Shown one piece after another: positions 25,511 through 34,427 of a stretch of DNA of 64,000 nt; position 1 is the first letter of the stretch; each line of letters begins with the position of its first letter. Origin of the DNA: Oleomonas cavernae (GTDB taxonomy: Bacteria; Pseudomonadota; Alphaproteobacteria; Zavarziniales; Zavarziniaceae); contig NZ_QYUK01000011.1 of the NCBI RefSeq assembly GCF_003590945.1, forward strand, positions 3,814,909 through 3,878,908, read 5' to 3'. The position numbers and the translations under genes were made by a program. The notes under the pieces were generated by a model that saw nothing but the letters and a program-made list of their open reading frames with translations, was not told the DNA's origin and did not search any database.

Positions 25511-28194
25511 CCCAGAAGATTCCGGCCCCGGGCGCGCAGATCGATGATCATTCCTTCATCGGCGCCGGCCGGTTCGAGCCGCCGAGCTATGCCTTCTCAC
25601 CTGTTACAACCCGTGCCCTGCGCTCGTTCACCGATGTCGGCCCGCTGTCCAAGGTAACGACCCTCATCGCGCCGCCCGGCTATGGCAAGACGGTGCTGAT
25701 GACCCAGCTCTACAAGCTGGCGCTCGATCGCGGGGCGGTGTGTTTCTGGATCGGCATCGACGACCGGGCATCCGACCTGCCGATGCTGCTGGCGGCGATG
25801 GAGCACGCGATCGGCCTCGACCAGATCGGCGACGTGACGCCGATCATTCGCGATCCCCGCGGCAACATTCCCGACCGCATCGATCGCCTGGTCGCCCTGC
25901 TGAACCGGCAGGCCGGCGAGACCGTCTTCTTCCTGGACAACCTCAACGGCTGCACCGATCCGGCCCTGGCCCTGCTGCTCGATGCCCTGGTGTTCCGCAC
26001 CTCGCCGTCGTTCCGGCTGATCATGAGCTCGACCATCCCGATCCCCTTCGATATCGCAAGGGCGCGCATCGAGATGAAGTTGCGACGGATCACGGCGGCG
26101 GAACTGGGCTTCGACCAGCATGCCACCGCGGCGATTCTCGAATCCGCCGGCTTGACCGCGCTGACCGAGGACACGATCGCCGCCGTCGTCGAGAAGACCG
26201 AGGGCTGGCCGGCCGCGATCCGCCTAGTGCAGTTGATCATGACCGGCGAAAGCGACCCGGAGCAGGGGCTGGAAAGCTTCTCGGGCGCGGACAGCGACTT
26301 TGCCGCCATGCTGTCGCGGCGGCTGATGGCCACCTTCGATGCCGACCTGGTGCGCTTCCTCTACGATATCGCCGAACTGCGGGGCTTTTCCGCCGAACTG
26401 GCCGCCGCCGCCACCGGCGACGCCCGCGCCGGGGAATGGATCCGTTATCTGGTCGAGCGCAACGTCCTGATCGTGCCGCTCGACCGCAGCCGGACCTGGT
26501 ATCGCTTCCACGGCCTGTTCCGGCAATTCCTGCTGGCCGAGGCCGAACGGGTCCAGGCGCCGGACCGGCGGCTGGCCGTGATCGCCGCCGCGGCGGCGTG
26601 GCTGGACCAGCGGGGCGACCTCGCCTATGCGCTCGAACTGGCCCTGACCGCGCCTGTTATTTCGCAGGTTTCATCGATTCTCGAGCGCATCGCCCACCCG
26701 ATGGTGCGCGACCGGGGCGAGTTGGCGACCTTCGTCGGCTGTGTCGAGCGGGCCCGGCTGCTGGGTGTCGACCTGGGGGTGGATACCCTCCTCTGGTACA
26801 CCTGGGCGCTGGTCTTCACCCGGCAGTACGAGGAAGCGGTCGTCGCCCTGAACCTCCTGGCCGAGCGGATCGAGCGGGAGATTCCGGGCGCGCCCCGCAA
26901 CCATGCCCTGTGGGGCAGGCATCGCATGATGCAGATCATGGTGAACTTCCATCTCGACCGCCTCACCGCCGTCCGCGAGGAGAGCCCAGGCTGGCTGCAC
27001 GACTTTCCCGATGCCAACCCGTTCGAATATGCCGCCATCGCCGGCGGCTTCGGCATCGCCTCGGCCGTCGTTCACGACTTTCCCGCGGCGCGCGACGCCC
27101 TGCGCCTGTCGAATGCCTCGATCATCCGTTCGAGAAGCGACTATGGCCGGGCCTGGGTTGCCACTGTCGGCGTTACCATCGACCTGCTGCAGGGCGATCC
27201 GGCCGAGGCGGACCGGCAACTTCGGGACGTCGAACAGCGCGTGCGCACCAACTTAGGGGATGGTGCCAGCATCGTCTCGGTCCTGACCCTGGCCGAGGCC
27301 CGAGTGGCCGCGGACCTGGGGCGCTTTTCCGATGCGATGAGCCTTGTTACCTTCGGCATGGAGCGCGGGGTCAACGACGGCATCCTCGACACCACCTGGT
27401 TCGGCATCGACGTCGCCGTCGAATCGGCCAGCCTGGGTACCGGCCCCTTTACCCTGGCGGAACTCTATTCCTTCGCCCATCGCTATTCGCGGCGCCTGCC
27501 GCTGCTGCTGGACCTGGCCCTGATCCGCCAATGGCTGCGGGAAGGCAAGACGGCCGAGGCCCTGGAACGCGCGGAGGCCGCCGGCATCTGGGTGAAGCCC
27601 GGGTCTTTTCAGGCGCTGGCGCCGATGGTGACACCGATGGAGCAATCGGCCGCCTGCCTGGCCGGTATCGACCTGCTGACCGCGACCGGCAACCTCAAGG
27701 ACGCCGGCGCCCTGCTCGACGAGGAGACGAAGCGGGCGACGGAGACCGGCCGGCGCCGCGAACAGGTGGAGCTGCACCTGATGCAGGCCGCGATCAAGAT
27801 CCGCTCCGACAACCAGGATGCCGCGGTCAGGGCGCTGGCCCGCGCCATCACCATCGCCGCGCGCCGGCAACTGGTCCGGCCCTTTGTCCAGCAGCGCGGC
27901 CTCGTCACCCAGTTGATCGACGCCACGCCGATGAAGCGTTTCGGCCTGACCCTGGATACCGATGTCACGTTCTTCAACACGATCTGCACCATGCTGGGCG
28001 CCTCGCCCCAGGTGCTGAAGCCCAAGGTCGACGAGGACGAGGCCTTCCCGGTCGACCCGCCCACACCGCGGGAAATCGAGCTGCTGCAACTGCTCGATTC
28101 AGGCCTCGACAATACCCAGATCGCCGCCCGTCTCTCGCTCTCGGTGCCGACCGTGAAGTGGCACCTCTACAATATCTATTCCAAGCTGGGGTGA
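25507..28194 (+). CDS. LuxR-family ATP-dependent transcriptional regulator (LAL/MalT type), C-terminus frameshifted
   Basis: Large regulator of about 900 residues: N-terminal ATPase with Walker A APPGYGKT (about residue 57) and Walker B-like TVFFLDNL, a middle TPR-like region, and a C-terminal LuxR helix-turn-helix beginning PPTPREIELLQLLDSGLDNTQIAARLSLSVPTVKWHLYNIYSKLG. The frame stops there, inside the last helix. The next frame continues naturally with VKNRAGALARARTLRVLHR to a stop at 28248-28250, so one G has been lost from the run at 28188-28191. Divergent from the alcohol dehydrogenase operon, which it may control. The DNA-recognition helix itself is intact, so partial function is possible. 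Confidence 0.88.
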   Translation: MTQKIPAPGAQIDDHSFIGAGRFEPPSYAFSPVTTRALRSFTDVGPLSKVTTLIAPPGYGKTVLMTQLYKLALDRGAVCFWIGIDDRASDLPMLLAAMEHAIGLDQIGDVTPIIRDPRGNIPDRIDRLVALLNRQAGETVFFLDNLNGCTDPALALLLDALVFRTSPSFRLIMSSTIPIPFDIARARIEMKLRRITAAELGFDQHATAAILESAGLTALTEDTIAAVVEKTEGWPAAIRLVQLIMTGESDPEQGLESFSGADSDFAAMLSRRLMATFDADLVRFLYDIAELRGFSAELAAAATGDARAGEWIRYLVERNVLIVPLDRSRTWYRFHGLFRQFLLAEAERVQAPDRRLAVIAAAAAWLDQRGDLAYALELALTAPVISQVSSILERIAHPMVRDRGELATFVGCVERARLLGVDLGVDTLLWYTWALVFTRQYEEAVVALNLLAERIEREIPGAPRNHALWGRHRMMQIMVNFHLDRLTAVREESPGWLHDFPDANPFEYAAIAGGFGIASAVVHDFPAARDALRLSNASIIRSRSDYGRAWVATVGVTIDLLQGDPAEADRQLRDVEQRVRTNLGDGASIVSVLTLAEARVAADLGRFSDAMSLVTFGMERGVNDGILDTTWFGIDVAVESASLGTGPFTLAELYSFAHRYSRRLPLLLDLALIRQWLREGKTAEALERAEAAGIWVKPGSFQALAPMVTPMEQSAACLAGIDLLTATGNLKDAGALLDEETKRATETGRRREQVELHLMQAAIKIRSDNQDAAVRALARAITIAARRQLVRPFVQQRGLVTQLIDATPMKRFGLTLDTDVTFFNTICTMLGASPQVLKPKVDEDEAFPVDPPTPREIELLQLLDSGLDNTQIAARLSLSVPTVKWHLYNIYSKLG

Positions 28195-28264
28195 AGAACC
28201 GCGCCGGCGCCCTGGCCCGGGCCCGCACCCTGCGCGTGCTCCACCGCTGAACCGGACAAAAAGG

Positions 28265-28296
28265 AAGCGCCGGCGACATCGCTGTCGCCGGCGCTT
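28265..28296. terminator. bidirectional intrinsic terminator
   Basis: Perfect 14-bp stem AAGCGCCGGCGACA (28265-28278) and TGTCGCCGGCGCTT (28283-28296) with a 4-nt loop, T-rich on the right and A5 (28258-28262) on the left. It lies between the convergent regulator and DUF1329 genes and can end both transcripts. Confidence 0.85.
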
Positions 28297-28309
28297 TTGT
28301 TCCGGCAGA

Positions 28310-29674
28310 TCAGTTGGCGAAGCGGCGCAGGTTGGACGGGGTATAGAAATCGTCGTCGGCCCGCCAGTCGAAATTGATCTCGTAGGGTTCCTCGTTGTTC
28401 ATGCCGAAGGCGATGTAGCGATCACCGAGCAAGTCATAAAGGACCTCGACGCAATACAGCGGGACGGTCGCATCGGTATATTGGATCAGATGGCCTTCGG
28501 ACACGCGCCACAACTCGCCACGGCCGTCGAAATGGTCGCCCGCGACGATCGACCAAGTGTCTTCATCCATGTAATAGACCCGCTTGGCATAGATATGCCG
28601 CGACGCCGGCTTCAGTGTCGCCTCGACCACCCAGACCCGATGCAACTCATAGCGGGTCAATTCCGGGTTCAGGTGCCCGGGCTTCAGAATGTCCGCGTAT
28701 TTGAGCAAACGGTCATCGAGCCGGTTTGCATTGTAGGGAATATACATCTCCCGCTTGCCGACCAGCTTCCAGTCGTAACGATCGATGGCGCCGTTATACA
28801 TGTCGAAATTGTCGTTGGTCCGGGCGCCGTCCGCTGCGATGCCCGGGTTGTCATAGCCGATTTCCGGCGCGCGCAGGACGCGCCTGGTACCGGCATTGTA
28901 GATCCAGGCCTGCCGCGGCGCCCGCACCGGGTTGATGCGGTCGATCGCCAGCAAGGTGGTGCCGGCGAGACGCTGGGGCTCCAGGATCTTCTGCACATCC
29001 TTCAGGACGATGTCGGCATTCTCCGGCGTCTCGGGAACACCGGAGCGGAAGGTCATCATATCCCGGTAGATCATCGGGTCGAAGGAACCGTTCCGCTGCA
29101 CCACGGCCTGGATCACGCGGCGTTCGAAGGCCTGCCCGCGATAGCGCACAAGGTGGTTCCAGATCGCTTCCTGCCCGGTCTTGGGGATCGGGAAGGGAAC
29201 CGTCGAGAGACCCAGGTCGGACAGGCCATAGCCGCCGTCGGCCAGTTCGGTCTTGGTCGATTGCGCCCGGATGTGCTGGTAGATCGTCTCGGGCAGGGCG
29301 GCACTCCGGTGCGTGGGATAGACGTTCATGAAGAACGTCTCCTTGTAGCGCGCCAGCATCGCGGCCTGGCCATCGGTCAGCTTGGCGCGATATTGCGCCA
29401 TGTTCGCCGCGGTGATCTTGAACAGCGGCTTGTCCGCGGCATAGGGGTCAGGCCGCGAGACGCCCGGCACCACGCCCGGCAGCACCGTCTTGATCCCGCC
29501 GTCCCAGGCGGGGATCGAGCCGTCGGCATTGCCCGCGCGCTCGGCCCCCATCGGCGTCAGGTCGGTGCCCAGCCGGGCCGCCTCCTGCTCGGTAATCTTG
29601 GCAACGGCCGAAGCCGACACCATCAGGCACCCCAGCATCGCCACCGCGGCGATCGTCCTCTTGTTCACGTTCAT
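28310..29674 (-). CDS. DUF1329 protein with Sec signal peptide
   Basis: 454-residue DUF1329 (LolB-like) protein, more divergent from the two Tat-type copies at 4-10 kb. Start is the ATG at 29674 after GGGGGAGGGC; the N-terminus MNVNKRTIAAVAMLGCLMVSASAVAKIT is a Sec signal with cleavage after VAKI or SAVA. Typical family blocks are TEQEAARLGTDLTPMGAERAGNADGSIPAWDGG and MDEDTWSIVAGDHFDGRGELWRV. It follows the DUF1302 gene by 14 bp, forming the two-gene arrangement seen widely in hydrocarbon and fluorescent-pseudomonad clusters. Probably periplasmic, lipid or hydrophobic-substrate binding; not proven. Confidence 0.9.
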   Translation of the reverse strand: MNVNKRTIAAVAMLGCLMVSASAVAKITEQEAARLGTDLTPMGAERAGNADGSIPAWDGGIKTVLPGVVPGVSRPDPYAADKPLFKITAANMAQYRAKLTDGQAAMLARYKETFFMNVYPTHRSAALPETIYQHIRAQSTKTELADGGYGLSDLGLSTVPFPIPKTGQEAIWNHLVRYRGQAFERRVIQAVVQRNGSFDPMIYRDMMTFRSGVPETPENADIVLKDVQKILEPQRLAGTTLLAIDRINPVRAPRQAWIYNAGTRRVLRAPEIGYDNPGIAADGARTNDNFDMYNGAIDRYDWKLVGKREMYIPYNANRLDDRLLKYADILKPGHLNPELTRYELHRVWVVEATLKPASRHIYAKRVYYMDEDTWSIVAGDHFDGRGELWRVSEGHLIQYTDATVPLYCVEVLYDLLGDRYIAFGMNNEEPYEINFDWRADDDFYTPSNLRRFAN

Positions 29675-29688
29675 GCCCTCCCCCAATC

Positions 29689-31467
29689 TCAAAACCGAGC
29701 CGTCGCGTTCAACGAGAAGAAGTCGCGATCTTTGCCGTAGTTGTATTCGCCGCCGATGAAGCGGACATAGGAGCCGCCGACGCTGTAACCCTGATAGTCA
29801 AGATCGAGGCCCAGCCCCAGGGCCATGCGGCCCTCGATATAGGTGCCGTCCGAGGCCGTGCCGTTGACGTCGTGCGACCAGCTCAGGAACGGCTTGGCAT
29901 TGATGCCGGCGACGACGTCGGGATAGTCGAAGATGGCGCGGCCACGATAACCCCAGGAGAAGGTGGTGACATAACCGTCGTCGTCGCACTTCTTCGCCGT
30001 GGTTTCGCGGCAGACGCCGTTGCGGGCGCCCACGCCATAGACCGCCGTGCGACCGTAACGCTTGTCGGCAGGCAGGCCGTCCAGCATTTCGGCGCCCACT
30101 TCACCCAGGACAGTGATACCGACAGCGCCCAGCATGGGCGGCAGGACCTTGAAGCCCGACACGGTGGCGCGGTACTGATCGGCCTCGTCATAGCCGTGGT
30201 AGAGCGCGCCCGAGCCTATCCTGACGTCGGGCGAAATCGGCGTATCGACGGCGGCACCACCCGAAGCGAAGGCGGCGAGCAGGTCGTTGGCGTTGAGCTG
30301 GACCGGCATGTCGGGGCGATAGCTCACCTCGCCGGCCACCGAGACCCCGGCCAGGACCGAGGCGAAGCTGAGGCCGTAGAGCTGAATATCCTCCGGGTAT
30401 TCGATCACGTACCTGAAATTGCCGCCCAGCGGGTCGCCCGGGATGAAGGGCACGCCGCCGTTCGCCGCCGTGGTGTTGAAGACGCTGATATAGGGCGTGC
30501 GGCTGTGGTAGTTGACGAAATAGGCGCCGAACTCGGTGTCGAGACCGGCGGAGTAGTAACGCAGGGCGGCGCCATACTGGCCGCCGTCGTTGGCATCGAG
30601 GTCCTCCGCGCGCTTGGCGACGCGGCCGCCGGCGATCGCGGCGGTATCGGCCAGTGCCGCGCCCAGGGTGAAGCCGTTGCAGCCGTGGGCCACCGCGTCG
30701 ACGGTCGAGAAGTAGGTGCCGCAGGCATCGATCTCGGTCGGCGCCCATTCGAACTCGTAGAAGGCCTCCAGGCTGAGATCGCCGGTGATGCCGAAATTGA
30801 CATAGGCGAGGCCGACCGGGAGCAGCCCCTCCTTGAGCTCGGCCCCGGGGCGGCGGAAGGCGCTGACGTCGATCGGGTTGATCGAGTTGATGCCGCCGCC
30901 GATGAAGGTGCTCTCGCCCCAGCTCACCACCTGGCGGCCGACGCGGGCCTCCAGCGCATGGTCGCCCAGGTCGAAGGAGCCGCGGACATAGGCTTCGAGC
31001 AGTTCGACGCCCTTGAACTGGGCAAGATCGGACAGGCCGTCGTCGGACAGGGGCGCGCCGGCCCGGTAGCCGTTGACCATGTTGCCGTGGGGCCGATCGC
31101 CTTCCGACAGTTCATAGTCGTACCAGGCCTTGCCGCTGATCACGGCGCCGAAATTCTCGTAGGAAAGTTTCAGCTCGGACAGCGCCTTGACACCGCTCGA
31201 GACGACATCGCCCTTGTCGAAGTTCAGCGACGGATCGTCATAGGCATTGGTCGAGGCATAGCCGCCGGGCCGGTTGCCGGGCGCGATGAACTCGAGGCTG
31301 GGGTCTTCCGCGCGGATCAGGATGCCTGCGCTGAGGACGGTGGAGAATGAAATATCGACATTGCCCACCTGGTATTCCGCGGCGCTGGCGACAGTGGTGG
31401 TGAGCAGGCCCACGGCAGCCAGTGCGGACGCCGTGACGGCACGCGCCGGCACAGATTTTATCTTCAC
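29689..31467 (-). CDS. DUF1302 outer-membrane protein
   Basis: 592-residue predicted beta-barrel with a Sec signal peptide (MKIKSVPARAVTASALAAVGLLTTTVASA-AEYQ, starting at a GTG at 31467 preceded by GGGGGAAGC) and C-terminal NATARF ending in Phe. Family features: LSAGILIRAEDPS near the N-terminus, VGRQVVSWGESTFIGGGINSINPIDVSAFRRPGAELKEGLLPV in the middle, the latter the most conserved DUF1302 segment. It heads a two-gene operon with a DUF1329 gene. A copy of the shared operator lies about 90 bp upstream (31555-31568), so it probably belongs to the same regulon as the CoA-pathway genes. Confidence 0.9.
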   Translation of the reverse strand: MKIKSVPARAVTASALAAVGLLTTTVASAAEYQVGNVDISFSTVLSAGILIRAEDPSLEFIAPGNRPGGYASTNAYDDPSLNFDKGDVVSSGVKALSELKLSYENFGAVISGKAWYDYELSEGDRPHGNMVNGYRAGAPLSDDGLSDLAQFKGVELLEAYVRGSFDLGDHALEARVGRQVVSWGESTFIGGGINSINPIDVSAFRRPGAELKEGLLPVGLAYVNFGITGDLSLEAFYEFEWAPTEIDACGTYFSTVDAVAHGCNGFTLGAALADTAAIAGGRVAKRAEDLDANDGGQYGAALRYYSAGLDTEFGAYFVNYHSRTPYISVFNTTAANGGVPFIPGDPLGGNFRYVIEYPEDIQLYGLSFASVLAGVSVAGEVSYRPDMPVQLNANDLLAAFASGGAAVDTPISPDVRIGSGALYHGYDEADQYRATVSGFKVLPPMLGAVGITVLGEVGAEMLDGLPADKRYGRTAVYGVGARNGVCRETTAKKCDDDGYVTTFSWGYRGRAIFDYPDVVAGINAKPFLSWSHDVNGTASDGTYIEGRMALGLGLDLDYQGYSVGGSYVRFIGGEYNYGKDRDFFSLNATARF

Positions 31468-31861
31468 GCTTCCCCCTTCGGCCCCTTGGGGCCGCTGCGA
31501 TTGACCGGCGATCATTCGTCACCGGCCGTTGATTTTTTGGTTCGCTTTATTTCAGTACGCTAGCAAACTATTATGGCGAATTGAAACCAAGAATCGCGGG
31601 GCGAGTCAACTTTTTTCAGGGGCGGCGGCAAGCGGATGATGTCATCATCGGCCGCCTCGTCGAAAATCACGGTAACGTCGCGTAATGCTGGAATACGGGC
31701 GCGTCAGCCGACAGAGCAGAAATGCCGGCGGCCAATCTGTAGGAACCGGGATCTGTCCGAGGCCGGATCGATGATTAGAGCATTTGCTAATATATGATGC
31801 GTATGTGTATCACAATGTCTGCGCGCACTTCGCTGGTGGAAGCCCCTTTGGAGCCCAGAAC
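31468..31861. promoter_or_regulatory. divergent promoter region with operator site
   Basis: 394 bp between divergent genes. The GTACGCTAGCAAAC operator match is at 31555-31568, followed by an ACTATTATGG AT-rich stretch that could hold the -10 of the DUF1302 gene. A second AT-rich block (TTGCTAATATATGATG, about 31785-31800) lies near the oxidoreductase start. No gene seen. Confidence 0.55.
31555..31568. promoter_or_regulatory. palindromic operator, site A
   Basis: GTACGCTAGCAAAC matches 12 of 14 positions of the perfect palindrome GTACGCTAGCGTAC deduced from six sites in this window; it is followed by TAT as at the other sites. Upstream of the DUF1302 gene. Confidence 0.65.
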
Positions 31862-32875
31862 ATGAGCAGCCTCGTCAACCGCCAGATCCGCCTGGTCAGG
31901 CGCCCCCAGGGCGTGCCCCAGCCATCGCATTTCGAACGGGCCGACGCACCGGTGCCCGACCTCGCCGCGGGCGAGATCCTGGTGCGCAACCACTACCTGT
32001 CGGTCGATCCCGCCCAGCGCGGCTGGGCCAATGACGAGGGCAACTACAGCACGCCGGTGCCGCTGAACTCGCCCATGCGGGCGCTGGCGGTGGGCGAGGT
32101 CGTCGACAGCCGGGCAGAGGGTTTCGCCGCCGGCGACTACCTCTATGGCTGGTTCGGCTGGCAGGACTATTGTGTCGCCACGCCCGCGGCGGTGTTGCGC
32201 CGGGTGACCGAGAAGGCGATCCCGTTGACGGCCAGCCTGGGCGTGCTGGGCATCAACGGCCTGACCGCCCATCTCGCCTTCCACAAGCTGGGCCGGCCGC
32301 GGGCGGGCGATATCGTGCTGGTATCAACCGCCGCCGGCAGCGTCGGCAGCTTCGTCGGCCAACTGGCCAGGATCGCCGGCTGCCGCGCGGTGGGCGTGAC
32401 CGGCTCGCCCGAGAAGGTGGCAACCGCGGTTGCCCGCTACGGCTATGCCCAGGCGATCGACTATCGCCACGAGCCGGATATCGAGGCTGCCATTGCGCGG
32501 GCCTGCCCGGAGGGCATCGACGTGTTCTTCGACAATACCGGCGGCGCCATCGCCGACGCCGCCCGAGGCCTGATGCGCCTGGGCGGCCGCATCGTCCAAT
32601 GCGGCACCGCCGCCACCGCGGCCTGGACACCGCCGCCCACGGGCCCGCGTGCCGAACGCAACGTGCTGACCAAGCGGCTGACCTGGTCCGGCTTCGTGAT
32701 TTTCGACCATCTCGACGACTTCGCCGCCACGGCCGCCAAGCTGGCCGCGCTGATCGAGAGCGGCCAGTTGATCTATGACGAGGACATCGTCGAGGGCCTG
32801 GAGAATGCGCCGGACGCCCTGACCCGGCTCTACACCGGCGAGAACCGGGGCAAGTCGATCATCAGCCTGGTATAG
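31862..32875 (+). CDS. NADP-dependent alkenal/curcumin-type reductase (MDR family)
   Basis: Zinc-free medium-chain reductase of 337 residues, of the CurA/leukotriene-B4 12-hydroxydehydrogenase group, which reduces C=C bonds conjugated to a carbonyl. Visible: RQIRLVRRPQGVP start, YLSVDPAQRGW, GVLGINGLTAHLAF, NADP-binding AAGSVGSFVGQLA, GSPEKV, FDNTGG and the C-terminal YTGENRGKSIISLV. The ATG at 31862 matches the family N-terminus; an earlier in-frame ATG at 31784 extends into promoter-like sequence. It overlaps the convergent hydratase gene by 14 bp. Native substrate unknown. Confidence 0.85.
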   Translation: MSSLVNRQIRLVRRPQGVPQPSHFERADAPVPDLAAGEILVRNHYLSVDPAQRGWANDEGNYSTPVPLNSPMRALAVGEVVDSRAEGFAAGDYLYGWFGWQDYCVATPAAVLRRVTEKAIPLTASLGVLGINGLTAHLAFHKLGRPRAGDIVLVSTAAGSVGSFVGQLARIAGCRAVGVTGSPEKVATAVARYGYAQAIDYRHEPDIEAAIARACPEGIDVFFDNTGGAIADAARGLMRLGGRIVQCGTAATAAWTPPPTGPRAERNVLTKRLTWSGFVIFDHLDDFAATAAKLAALIESGQLIYDEDIVEGLENAPDALTRLYTGENRGKSIISLV

Positions 32876-34235
32876 AACCACCAAGATATCGCCGCAGGGC
32901 GAAGGGACCGCCCAGATAGGCGGGAAAGCCGAGGCTCGCGACCAGGGCGTAATCGATCACACGCTGGTCGGCCGCCGCCAGCCGGTCGGCATAGGGCGAA
33001 ACCGCGGCGGCGCTGCGGGCCAGCAGGCGCGCCGCCAGGGCCTGGACCGGATCGGTCAACACGCCTTCAAACCACAGGCCGGCGCTTTCGCCGCCCGCCA
33101 CCAGGCTGCCGGCGGCCGCCCCCGGCACCGGCAGCGCGGTATGCAGGCGGGCGGCGGCGGCACCGATGCCCAGTTCCTGGACCGCCGCATCGATCACGTC
33201 GAGCGGCAGGCCGGCCGCCTTTCCGGTCTCGATCTCGAAGCGCAGGGCGCCCAGGATCGCCGTCTCGATGGTGTCCAGTTCCGTGGGCAGGCTCGCCGCC
33301 TTGGCGCGCTTCTCGAACTCCAGCTTGCCCAGGAACAGGGTCTGGATCATGTTGCGCGGCTCGGGCCGCTGGATCAGGCGCGAGAAGACGTCCATCTCCC
33401 AGGCGATGGCCTCGTCCATCGGCCTGGGGAAACCGCCGGCGATACAGTCGAGAATGGCCAGCGGTGCCGGATAGCGGTCGCCGGAAGCCGCCAGCACCGC
33501 CTGCCTGGCCTGTTCGACCGTGCGCAGGGCGGCGGGCTCGTCGCCCTTGTGCCAGTCCGGCTCGTCCCACGGCTGGGTCGGGCGCGGCTTGGAAAGCAGC
33601 CAGCGCTCGGCCGCGGCCACTTCCTCGCCGACCGGCACCACGATGTCGGCCACGCCGGCCAGCATCGCCTCGACCGGCGAAAGCCGCTTGCCTTCCAGCA
33701 GCACCGGCAGGGCCGCGGCGACGCCGACCAGGCGCGGCAGGCGTTGCGTTCCCCCGGCCCCGGGCAGCAATCCGACCAGGGATTCAGGCAGGCCCAGGGC
33801 CGTGCGCGGGCTGTCGGTCAGGACCCGGTAGTGCGCCGCCAGGGCAAATTCGCAACCGCCGCCCAGGGCCAGGCCGTTGATCGCCGCGGCCACCGGCTTG
33901 CCGCTGGTCTCCAGCGCGCGCAGGGCCTGGCTCAAGGGGAAGAAGTGATCATAGGCGACACGCCCACGCTCGCCACGCGGGCTCTGCATGATCATGTCAT
34001 AGGCGACGCCCAACTCGTTCAGGTCCGCCCCGGCACAGAAGGCCGACTTGCCCGAGCGGATCACGACACCGGCCACGTCGCTATCGCGCAGCCAGGCGGC
34101 GAAGCGGCCCAACTCGTGGATTGCCGCGTTGGAAAACACGTTCATCGACCGGTCGGGCATGTCGAAGACGAGGTGGACAAGGCCTTCGCGGGCGGATTCG
34201 ACGCGGAATTCACGGAACACAGGAAGATCGGTCAT
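32862..34235 (-). CDS. enoyl-CoA hydratase with FadJ-like C-terminus but no NAD-binding domain
   Basis: 457 residues. Residues 1 to about 260 are a crotonase domain with the oxyanion hole (SAFCAGADL, NGLALGGGCE) and both catalytic Glu (GGGCE and GLPESLVGLLPGAGGTQRL). The middle (LDCIAGGFPRPMDEAIAWEMDVF) matches the linker after the hydratase part of FadB/FadJ, and the end (SLGFPAYLGGPFALRRYL) resembles the end of their 3-hydroxyacyl-CoA dehydrogenase part. The Rossmann domain with GxGxxG is missing, so it should hydrate but not dehydrogenate. ATG at 34235; frames further upstream only read through a palindromic repeat. Last gene of a CoA-pathway cluster. Confidence 0.85.
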   Translation of the reverse strand: MTDLPVFREFRVESAREGLVHLVFDMPDRSMNVFSNAAIHELGRFAAWLRDSDVAGVVIRSGKSAFCAGADLNELGVAYDMIMQSPRGERGRVAYDHFFPLSQALRALETSGKPVAAAINGLALGGGCEFALAAHYRVLTDSPRTALGLPESLVGLLPGAGGTQRLPRLVGVAAALPVLLEGKRLSPVEAMLAGVADIVVPVGEEVAAAERWLLSKPRPTQPWDEPDWHKGDEPAALRTVEQARQAVLAASGDRYPAPLAILDCIAGGFPRPMDEAIAWEMDVFSRLIQRPEPRNMIQTLFLGKLEFEKRAKAASLPTELDTIETAILGALRFEIETGKAAGLPLDVIDAAVQELGIGAAAARLHTALPVPGAAAGSLVAGGESAGLWFEGVLTDPVQALAARLLARSAAAVSPYADRLAAADQRVIDYALVASLGFPAYLGGPFALRRYLGGSIPG

Positions 34236-34288
34236 CGTTTCCTCAGGCGTTATGTTTCCTGCCGCCGGTGGCGGCTCCATCCCCACAC

Positions 34289-34404
34289 CGTCATTCCGGC
34301 GAAGGCCGGAATCCATTGTCGTGCGAGGGCTAGGACACCTCCCAGTGTGGCGCCGCAGGTTACGCCTGCCCCCACGATGGATTCCGGCCTTCGCCGGAAT
34401 GACG
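34289..34404. repeat. dispersed palindromic (REP/BIME-like) element, type B
   Basis: Inverted arms CGTCATTCCGGCGAAGG type (34289-34316) and the reverse complement (34377-34404), each a small hairpin around GGCGAAGGCC. Same arms occur at 52014-52093 and, slightly diverged, at 47654-47747. It lies between two minus-strand genes, not at an operon end. Confidence 0.75.
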
Positions 34405-34427
34405 GCAAAGGGTGAGGCTGCCGTCCC

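Noticed and set aside
34236-34316. N-terminal extension of the hydratase at 32862 (MDSGLRRNDGVG...)
   Set aside because: These residues are the translation of a palindromic repeat arm; the family N-terminus begins at the ATG at 34235.
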